From Chitinophaga pinensis (GTDB taxonomy: Bacteria; Bacteroidota; Bacteroidia; Chitinophagales; Chitinophagaceae), in contig CAMDVD010000015.1 in the NCBI GenBank assembly GCA_945878115.1, positions 1-61,161 on the forward strand: a stretch of 61,161 bases of DNA. Reading direction: 5' to 3'. The translations under genes were made by a program, and so were the position numbers. Below, in pieces: positions 54,757 through 61,161 of the stretch (positions within the stretch are counted from its first letter, which is position 1; each line of letters opens with the position of its first letter). The notes below the pieces were generated by a model. The model was given only the letters and a program-made list of their open reading frames with translations. It was not told the DNA's origin and did not search any database.

Positions 54757-55938
54757 AAGTGAATGTAAACTATACTTCTCTATTGCGTATGATTTATGAG
54801 TCAATTTGTTATCCAACAAATACTTTATTGCATTCTTCCATTTTATTTCATTTTCAGTTAATTCACGGTTATCTAGAATTAACTCACCAGAAAATTTTGG
54901 CAAAAGAAATCCAAATTTAGTTTCTAATGCTTCCGTTATATCTACATCCAAATTATTTTCGGACAACATTATTTCTTTAGGACCCGATTTACAATCAGAT
55001 GAAATAACAGGCGTTCCGCAAATCAAAGATTCAATAAGTGCATTAGGTAATCCTTCATAAATGGATGGAAATAAAAATAACTTCGCGTGTTTGTAAAAAA
55101 AATAAGGATTTTTTTGAAAGCCTATAAAATAAATATCATACCCACTCGTAACCACATCATTCCGTTTAAAAGAAAAAGTTTTTAACCCCAATAATTCAGA
55201 TTGAGCAACTAAATCATCAAATAATTCTCCTTCTCCTAAAATGAATAGTTTTAAACTTGGATTAGTTTCTACAAGCTCATTAAAAATTCTAATAATATGC
55301 CATTGCCCCTTTTGTTTATCGGTTCTACCAATATTTATTAAGCAAGTGTTATTCATTAATATTTCTGAAAAAACAGAATCTACTTCTTTACTTTTTTGTA
55401 AAATCAATTCAACATCATATCCATTTACTATGGTCTGAATTTTATTTTTTATGAATGGAAAGTGCTTTGTTAAATCATTAGCTGTATCAAATGAGTTTGG
55501 CACAATGGAATCGGCTCGATAAAGTAAAAATTTAAAAAAACGCCCAGACAAGGAAATACCATCTGTATTTTGTGCATGCGCAAATGGATTAATTCTAATA
55601 CTTAAAGTTGTTTTACACTTAAATAAATATTTGGCAACTATGCCCAAAATAGTAGACAATTGAAGAAAACAAATTAAATGGGTGTGTTTGTTTACGCCTA
55701 GCTTTTTTAATTTATAAAGAACTGTAATTACTTGAAATATTTTTGGAACCAATTTCCCATTTGAAATTGTATTGGTCAGAAAAATAATTTTATTCTTAGG
55801 AATGTCATAAATAAGTGTTGGCTCAATACATAATATTTTATCTATCTCCTGTAGTTGAGAAATATAACTTATTTGGCGTTCTGCACCACCACCGCCCAGT
55901 GAATTCACAAGAATAAATGTCTTCTTTATTTCATCCAT
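54724..55938 (-). CDS. glycosyltransferase family 4 (GT-B)
   Basis: A 404-residue GT-B enzyme. It begins KTFILVNSLGGGGAERQISYIS, the Gly-rich loop of GT4 proteins, and ends with FLFPSIYEGLPNALIESLICGTPVISSDCKSGPKEIM (E-x7-E). The middle CLINIGRTDKQKGQWHIIRIF is the start of the donor domain. The ATG overlaps the 3' end of the upstream asnB gene by 13 bp, so the two are translationally coupled in one operon. The 3' end overlaps the convergent membrane protein gene. Confidence 0.92.
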   Translation of the reverse strand: MDEIKKTFILVNSLGGGGAERQISYISQLQEIDKILCIEPTLIYDIPKNKIIFLTNTISNGKLVPKIFQVITVLYKLKKLGVNKHTHLICFLQLSTILGIVAKYLFKCKTTLSIRINPFAHAQNTDGISLSGRFFKFLLYRADSIVPNSFDTANDLTKHFPFIKNKIQTIVNGYDVELILQKSKEVDSVFSEILMNNTCLINIGRTDKQKGQWHIIRIFNELVETNPSLKLFILGEGELFDDLVAQSELLGLKTFSFKRNDVVTSGYDIYFIGFQKNPYFFYKHAKLFLFPSIYEGLPNALIESLICGTPVISSDCKSGPKEIMLSENNLDVDITEALETKFGFLLPKFSGELILDNRELTENEIKWKNAIKYLLDNKLTHKSYAIEKYSLHSLLTNWRTFIER

Positions 55939-57830
55939 TTGTCATACCACATTTGAAACATAAATAGATACCAAATTTTTTCTGCTCGTTCTTTTTTTCC
56001 GTTGTAAAATGCATCAATTACTTTTCTAGTTTCTGCCACATTAAAAATATTTTGTTTCTCCAAATAAGCAATATCAAAATACGCCTGAACCATATGTTTT
56101 AAATCTACAATTAACCATTGTTCTATCGGAATTCCAAATCCCATTTTTGGTCTATCCATTATTTCCTTAGGAACATATTGATGCGTGATTTCACGAAGAA
56201 TATGCTTTTTAATTCCATTGTTGTATTTATACTCAACTGGCAATTGTGCGGCCCATTCAATAACTCGATGATCTAAAAATGGCTCCCTGCCTTCTAGGCT
56301 ATGTGTCATTGTTGCTCTATCTACTTTTTGCAAAATATCATCTACCAAATAAGTTTGATAATCAATAGCCATAATATAACTCAAGGTCGAATATCTATTT
56401 CCATTCAACTCTTTACTATCAAATGCAGTAAGCAATTTCGATGGTTTAGAAAGCAATAATTTATCGATGTCTTCTTGCAAAAATTGTTTACTCAATACTT
56501 GATTCATGCTAGCGTCATCGGCTTGTTTTAAGAATTGTTTTACTTTTTCATATCTGCTATGAAACAAGTATTTATTCTTTAAAACAGGAATAGAATCCGC
56601 ATCCATAATATGCATAAAACTCGCTATTGATTTTCGAATGGGAGATGGAATAGCTTTTATTTTTTTGCCAAACTTCATCATATAATCATATCGATTATAG
56701 CCTGCGAACACTTCATCTCCAGCATCAGCGCTTAAAGCAACTGTAACTTTTTGTCGTGCTATTTTACTCACTAAAGTTGTCGGAATAGCGCTACTATCTG
56801 CAAAAGGTTCATCATAATAAAAAGGTAAATCAGGAACAATTTCTAATGCTTCCTTTTCCGTACAATAATACTCTGTGTGGTCTGTACCTAAATGTTTTGC
56901 AACATCTTTTGCGTATTCTGCTTCATTTATTTTTTTATCCTCAAATCCTATGGTAAATGTTTTAATCTTTTCTGTTCTGTCCTTTTGCAATAAGGCTGTA
57001 ACTAAAGTACTGTCATATCCTCCACTCAAAAAAACACCAACCGGCACATCGCTCACCATTCTATAATTGCATGCATTTGTCAACAATTTTTCTGTTTCTT
57101 TTTTAGCATCTTCAAACCCTATTTTTAGTTCGGGTTTGTTATACGCATCATACACATTCCAATATTGTCCTTTTGTAATTTCTTTAGTTGATAAATTAAA
57201 ATGTAAGTAATGGCCTGGGTTTAATTTATATGTATGTTGGTAAATACAATGTGGATTTGGAATATACCCATATTGCAAAAAGCAACTTACACTGTCTATA
57301 TTTAATTGCTTCTCAAATTGTGGATGAGCAACTATAGCTTTTAGTTCAGAAGCAAATAATAAAATATCATTTTGCCAATAATAAAATAATGGTTTTACAC
57401 CTGCTCTATCTCGAATAAAATAAACTTCATTTTTTTCAACATCAAGCAACACAATGGCAAACATGCCAATAAATTTATGGATACATGTCAAGCCCCAAAC
57501 TTCATAAGCGTGCAAAATAACTTCTGTATCAGAATGACTCTTGAATTGATGCCCCAGTGCGATTAACTCTTCTCTAATTTCATTATAATTATAAATCTCT
57601 CCATTGAATACAATATGCAAGTGCTTGTATTCCATAGGTTGGCTGCCACCTTCCGACAAATCTATAATACTTAAACGCCTGTGCCCAAAACCTATTAATG
57701 CATTCGTTGTATTATACATTTTCAAACCATCTCCATCTGGTCCACGATGATACATAGTATCATTCATTTTCTTTAATACAGATAGGTCCGATTTTTTTGT
57801 AAAATCAATAAAGCCTGAAATACCACACAT
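55926..57830 (-). CDS. asnB: asparagine synthase (glutamine-hydrolysing) family, polysaccharide-associated
   Basis: 634 residues. Cys2 is the glutaminase nucleophile (MCGISGFIDF), with HRGPDGDG and FNGEIYNY supporting the Ntn domain. The synthetase half has the PP-loop VGVFLSGGYDSTLVTAL and SADAGDEVFAGYNRYDY. It transfers ammonia from glutamine to a carboxylate, making asparagine or, as often in polysaccharide loci, amidating a sugar acid or peptide group. It overlaps the downstream GT4 gene. A one-mismatch -7-like box lies just upstream of the ATG. Confidence 0.92.
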   Translation of the reverse strand: MCGISGFIDFTKKSDLSVLKKMNDTMYHRGPDGDGLKMYNTTNALIGFGHRRLSIIDLSEGGSQPMEYKHLHIVFNGEIYNYNEIREELIALGHQFKSHSDTEVILHAYEVWGLTCIHKFIGMFAIVLLDVEKNEVYFIRDRAGVKPLFYYWQNDILLFASELKAIVAHPQFEKQLNIDSVSCFLQYGYIPNPHCIYQHTYKLNPGHYLHFNLSTKEITKGQYWNVYDAYNKPELKIGFEDAKKETEKLLTNACNYRMVSDVPVGVFLSGGYDSTLVTALLQKDRTEKIKTFTIGFEDKKINEAEYAKDVAKHLGTDHTEYYCTEKEALEIVPDLPFYYDEPFADSSAIPTTLVSKIARQKVTVALSADAGDEVFAGYNRYDYMMKFGKKIKAIPSPIRKSIASFMHIMDADSIPVLKNKYLFHSRYEKVKQFLKQADDASMNQVLSKQFLQEDIDKLLLSKPSKLLTAFDSKELNGNRYSTLSYIMAIDYQTYLVDDILQKVDRATMTHSLEGREPFLDHRVIEWAAQLPVEYKYNNGIKKHILREITHQYVPKEIMDRPKMGFGIPIEQWLIVDLKHMVQAYFDIAYLEKQNIFNVAETRKVIDAFYNGKKERAEKIWYLFMFQMWYDKWMK

Positions 57831-57941
57831 AGTGTGCGAAGATAATAATATACTATCCTATTTGTTATTTATACAGAAAAAAGTAGTTCAAATAAATGGT
57901 AAAAAAATATTATACCTTTTGAAAATGTGTTTTCCTCTGCA

Positions 57942-58973
57942 TTAAATTGATTTATATAATTCCAATAACTCGAAAGTATAATATTCTACAGAAAAATCAT
58001 TTTTGATTGTTTCTTTGGCATTATTCGAGAGACTGAGGTATTCCTTTTCAGAAAGATTATGTGCTTTGATCATGCACTGCAAAAATTCTTCATACGTTTC
58101 AAAAACAAAACCATTCACGCCATTTTTAACAATCAATTCTGTACCTTCTGCATTGGATACAATAGGCACTACGCCATAAGACATTGCTTCTAAGAGAGAA
58201 TTATTGGCATAAACTATTTTAGCTGGCAAAACAAAAAAAGAAGCATTTTGGTAGTAATACTGCGGATTTATGTAGCCGAAAATTTCTAAATTTTTAGGCT
58301 TATTTTCTTTCATATAGTTAGCTTGAGTACTGCAATTTTCTTTTTGCAAGCCGAGTAACGCATTTTTAGAATGAATAAATGCATCATTTTTTAACGCATC
58401 CACAAACCAATTACTAAATCGTTCATTGATGAGCCTATTAACCCAAATAAAATCGAAAGCGCCTTTTGTAGTTTTGAAAAAATCTGGATATGTCGTTACG
58501 TTATGAAAAAAAGTCAAATTCTTTACGCCAATTGCTTTTAGTTTTTCCTTCATGTATAATTCTCTGTACCAAACCACATTAGCTAATTTATACGTAAAAT
58601 ACATCGAAACCCTAGTTAAAAAGGAATACCCATTTTTATGATAATAAAGTAAATCCCCTCTTTCAACGCATATTATTTTTACATTTAATATTTTGCATAA
58701 AATCGAAAAAATAATTGCAAATCTTCCACCTGGATAAATTTCAACATGATGAATTTTTTTCCTATTATTATAAACCTGTTTAAATAAATAAAATGTTCTT
58801 TTAAGAATTGAATTCGACAAAATAATTTTTCGACTACCTTCTGCTTTTGCTTCATTAGAATTGCATTGTAACCAAATAGGTATAAATCCATTTTGTTCTA
58901 CAATTTCATTTTGCAGCTCATTTTTTTTAAGAAAAATGTCAATCAGTATATAAATGAATTTCTTGCTTTCCAT
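57942..58973 (-). CDS. glycosyltransferase (GT4-like)
   Basis: A 343-residue protein with a GT-B C-domain: DFIWVNRLINERFSNWFVDAL, then ASFFVLPAKIVYANNSLLEAMSYGVVPIVSNAEGTELIVKNGVNGFVFE, the nucleotide-sugar-binding E-x7-E-like region. The N-domain contains HHVEIYPGGRFAIIF and CVERGDLLYYHKNGYSF. It is less typical than its neighbours but is a likely glycosyltransferase. It lies 7 bp downstream of the second asnB-like gene and about 110 bp upstream of the first, so all may be in one operon. Confidence 0.78.
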   Translation of the reverse strand: MESKKFIYILIDIFLKKNELQNEIVEQNGFIPIWLQCNSNEAKAEGSRKIILSNSILKRTFYLFKQVYNNRKKIHHVEIYPGGRFAIIFSILCKILNVKIICVERGDLLYYHKNGYSFLTRVSMYFTYKLANVVWYRELYMKEKLKAIGVKNLTFFHNVTTYPDFFKTTKGAFDFIWVNRLINERFSNWFVDALKNDAFIHSKNALLGLQKENCSTQANYMKENKPKNLEIFGYINPQYYYQNASFFVLPAKIVYANNSLLEAMSYGVVPIVSNAEGTELIVKNGVNGFVFETYEEFLQCMIKAHNLSEKEYLSLSNNAKETIKNDFSVEYYTFELLELYKSI

Positions 58974-58980
58974 TAAAATC

Positions 58981-60873
58981 TCAAACTAAATTGGCAGCCA
59001 TTAATAAATTCCATGAAAAAGGATTGATATCAGCTTGATTCGCTGAAACGCCATAGCTCTGTGCATTAATAATTTTGCTTTCTATAAGTTTGATTTTGCT
59101 TTCTATAAGTTTACGTTTCACTTCTTCACTCTCCATCCAATTTTTTTGTGGAGGCTCATACCCAATTTTATCCTTTCTCCAACCAATTTCAGGCGGTAAA
59201 ATAGTAAATGTTTCACGCATGATCCACTTAGTCCAACCATCATTAATTTTCATAGTTGCTGGTAGAGTAAATAAAAATTCAACAAGTTCATGATACAAAA
59301 ATGGAAGTCTTACTTCTCTACTATGTGCCATGCTATTTCGGTCCGCATAACGAAGAAGTTGTTGCAAACCATTCTTCATAGTACTTGAATATAAGGATTC
59401 ATTCAGGGTGGAAAAATTACTACCCGGCGTTTCAAAAATTTCATTTTTATAAGCACTATAAAAATCTCTATTGAACAAAGGATTTTTTAATTGTTCCCAA
59501 TCATTTTTCAATTTCTTAATTGGCTTCACCAAAGATGGCGAAATGTCTCTTACTCTATCTCCTAATGTCTTACCGGTAAGGCCATTAATGATGTTGTTAC
59601 TATGTAGTTCTTTATATTTAGCAAATTGTTGATTATAAGTTCCTTTACTCTGTTTTTTTAATTCATTAAAAAATGGAAGATAGTAAGCATGATAACCAGC
59701 CAAAATTTCATCTGCACCTTGACCATCCAGCAAGACAGTCACATTGTTTTCTTTAGCCATTTGCATCACCTTATATTGCACATAAATGCTAGCACTTCCA
59801 TAAGGTTCTTCCTGATGCCAGCTTAGGTTTTCAATATCTTTAATTAAACCTTCATTATCTGGGGTTACAAAATGAGGTTCAACGTTTGTTTTTGCAATTA
59901 CAAAATCCATAAACCTTCTTTCATCTTTAGCGAATCCGGGAAAAACCGCACTAAAGGTATTTTGCTTTTGGGCAGTTCCTTTTTTCAATTCATCAATCAC
60001 GCTTACCACCAAACTACTGTCTAATCCTCCGCTCAAGCTACTTCCAACTGTAACATCGCTTCTCAATCTTCTTTTCACAGAGGTGTAAAACAATTCATGA
60101 AATTTTTCCGTAGCCTCTTTAAGTTGTATGCCTTGGTTTATATTTTTCCAATCGATATCATAATATCTATGCATGCTAAGGTCCAAACTACCTAGATCAA
60201 CTCTTAGATAATGGCCATGCTCTAGACGAGTACAATTAGTATAAAATGTTTCAGATAAATCTTGTGGATTTTCCATATAACCAAATGACAAATAATTAAA
60301 CAACATTCTATTGTTCACTTCTTTGCTAATACCTCCTGCCCAAAGGCATTTCATTTCACTTCCAAATAAAAAATACTCTCCTTTTTTGTAACTATAAAAA
60401 AATGGTTTCTCTCCAAAACGGTCCCTTGCACAAAAGATATAATTTTCTATTTTATCATATAATACAAAGGAGAACATGCCATCTAAATAATCCAAACATT
60501 TCTCCTTGTACTTGTCATACATTGCCATTAAAACTTCTGTATCACTTTGGGTTTTAAATCTATATCCTTGGCTAGTTAATGATTCTTTTAATTCTATATA
60601 GTTGTAAATTTCTCCATTAAATACAATGCAGTAACGCGTATCCTCTCCGTCTCCTGAAGGAGAGGGAAGGTCATAATGCATAGGTTGATCAGCTTCACGG
60701 CTTAAATCTATAATAGACAATCGTCTATGTCCCAAACCTACTTCCCCACTATAAGAAATCCAATGCCCTTCGCCATCTGGTCCACGATGCGCAATTGCAT
60801 CTGTCATTTTTTTTAGTAATGAGATCGTAACTTTATTTGGATCGTTTGAGATAATTCCTGCTATACCACACAT
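58981..60873 (-). CDS. asnB: asparagine synthase (glutamine-hydrolysing) family, second paralogue
   Basis: 630 residues. The start must be ATG 60873, because the nucleophile has to be Cys2 (MCGIAGIISN); a longer frame from 60921 lies upstream of the promoter. Ntn motifs are HRGPDGEGHW and FNGEIYNY; PP-loop VGSSLSGGLDSSLVVSV; LLDGQGADEILAGYHAYY. Unlike the paralogue at 55926, residues ~69-80 (LPSPSGDGEDTR) form an insertion encoded by a palindromic repeat. A near-exact 21-bp tandem duplication near the 3' end (59072-59113) repeats LIESKIK. First gene of the asnB-GT-asnB-GT operon. Confidence 0.92.
   Translation of the reverse strand: MCGIAGIISNDPNKVTISLLKKMTDAIAHRGPDGEGHWISYSGEVGLGHRRLSIIDLSREADQPMHYDLPSPSGDGEDTRYCIVFNGEIYNYIELKESLTSQGYRFKTQSDTEVLMAMYDKYKEKCLDYLDGMFSFVLYDKIENYIFCARDRFGEKPFFYSYKKGEYFLFGSEMKCLWAGGISKEVNNRMLFNYLSFGYMENPQDLSETFYTNCTRLEHGHYLRVDLGSLDLSMHRYYDIDWKNINQGIQLKEATEKFHELFYTSVKRRLRSDVTVGSSLSGGLDSSLVVSVIDELKKGTAQKQNTFSAVFPGFAKDERRFMDFVIAKTNVEPHFVTPDNEGLIKDIENLSWHQEEPYGSASIYVQYKVMQMAKENNVTVLLDGQGADEILAGYHAYYLPFFNELKKQSKGTYNQQFAKYKELHSNNIINGLTGKTLGDRVRDISPSLVKPIKKLKNDWEQLKNPLFNRDFYSAYKNEIFETPGSNFSTLNESLYSSTMKNGLQQLLRYADRNSMAHSREVRLPFLYHELVEFLFTLPATMKINDGWTKWIMRETFTILPPEIGWRKDKIGYEPPQKNWMESEEVKRKLIESKIKLIESKIINAQSYGVSANQADINPFSWNLLMAANLV
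60634..60669. repeat. palindromic REP-like insertion inside asnB
   Basis: The minus strand reads CTTCCCTCTCCTTCAGGAGA and GGAGAGG, the same style of palindrome as at 45551-45592. It falls in frame and adds about 12 codons between the conserved PMHYD and YCIVFNGEIYN. Confidence 0.65.
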
Positions 60874-60895
60874 GCTGCTGCTAATCTGTTTGGCA

Positions 60896-60926
60896 CAAAG
60901 ATAATATAATTGCGATGGCATACAAA
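60896..60926 (-). promoter_or_regulatory. Bacteroidota-type promoter for the asnB-glycosyltransferase operon
   Basis: On the minus strand: TTTG (60926-60923), 19-bp spacer, TATCTTTG (60903-60896), 22 bp before the ATG at 60873. It fits the consensus and confirms the downstream start. Confidence 0.75.
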
Positions 60927-60963
60927 TCGTATTCTTTGCTCATTCTAGAATACATATTGAAAA

Positions 60964-60995
60964 TAAAAAACGTCCCTATTCCTAGAGACGTTTTT
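60964..60995 (-). terminator. intrinsic terminator of the preceding sorting-domain gene
   Basis: 10-bp stem AAAAAACGTC / GACGTTTTTT around a 12-base loop, giving a U-run on the minus strand, 22 bp past the stop codon at 61018. Confidence 0.8.
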
Positions 60996-61017
60996 TATTT
61001 TATTCAGTACTGAAATA

Positions 61018-61161
61018 TTACTTCTTTTCAATTTTACTCACATGCGTCAATTTCGCATCTTCGAAAATTTGTAAAGCGTAAATTCCATTTGCCAATTCGC
61101 CTAGACTGATTGACATTGGATTCATTCCTTTTTCTGTTTTCAATTGTACTTGCTTGATTAA
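61018..61161 (-). CDS. partial protein with type IX (type A) sorting domain
   Basis: The last 47 codons of a minus-strand gene that enters from the right edge: SISLGELANGIYALQIFEDA then KLTHVSKIEKK and TAA. The ANGIYxLxI strand followed by a basic tail (KIEKK) is the end of a type A sorting domain, so the protein is probably an exported type IX substrate. The 5' part is outside the window. A terminator follows at 60964-60995. Confidence 0.75.
   Translation of the reverse strand, partial: LIKQVQLKTEKGMNPMSISLGELANGIYALQIFEDAKLTHVSKIEKK

Overview
The window comes from an AT-rich member of the Bacteroidota. Three marker sets show this: a type IX secretion/gliding core (gldKLMN, plus gldB beside nadE), an alternative complex III (actABCDEF) joined to an aa3-type cytochrome oxidase, and several exported proteins with type IX sorting domains. 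Promoters that can be read fit the Bacteroidota pattern (TTTG, about 20 bp, then TAnnTTTG). The family below the phylum cannot be fixed from sequence alone; a Chitinophagales/Sphingobacteriia-like organism is plausible. I saw no rRNA or tRNA gene, CRISPR array, or transposase-bearing insertion sequence.

Layout. 0-2 kb is a decayed accessory stretch: a truncated GIY-YIG gene, a 213-bp direct repeat and a small lipoprotein gene. 2-6.7 kb carries exported peptidases and a TolB-like propeller. 6.7-11.6 kb is the type IX motor operon gldK-gldL-gldM-gldN. 11.8-22.8 kb is mixed housekeeping: a YyaL-type thioredoxin protein, a CHU_C surface protein, a ChaN-like lipoprotein, a TIGR02757 protein, a cystathionine synthase, an FKBP and a B12/radical-SAM enzyme. 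These are separated by several intergenic repeat families. 22.9-35.5 kb is the respiratory block actABCDEF-ctaC-ctaD-ctaB. 35.7-39.4 kb holds carB, cut in two by an ORF6N gene embedded in intergenic-type repeats. 39.5-48.7 kb contains an SBBP-repeat surface protein, paired hairpin repeats, a TonB remnant, gldB, nadE, an amidohydrolase and a POT peptide transporter. 48.8-60.9 kb is a surface polysaccharide locus: two sugar-nucleotide epimerases, three glycosyltransferases, a Wzy-like membrane protein, a phosphatase-like protein and two AsnB-type amidotransferases.

How it fits together. ACIII passes electrons from menaquinol to cytochrome c domains and on to the oxidase, building proton motive force. 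The GldL/GldM motor uses that force to drive type IX export of CTD-bearing proteins such as those at 13.9, 22.2, 39.5 and 61.0 kb. The polysaccharide locus would supply cell-surface glycans.

The most unusual feature is the carB interruption. The two halves of carbamoyl-phosphate synthase are separated exactly at the linker by about 0.82 kb. That insert carries a complete ORF6N gene, which itself contains two copies of a GGTCGCAA-N-TTGCGACC palindrome, and it is bordered by the same degenerate micro-repeats found in other gaps. It may be a non-transposase mobile cassette. Other repeats worth noting are a 45-bp hairpin unit (three in tandem plus one distant inverted copy), paired double hairpins, and a palindromic element that appears to have inserted in frame into an asnB gene.
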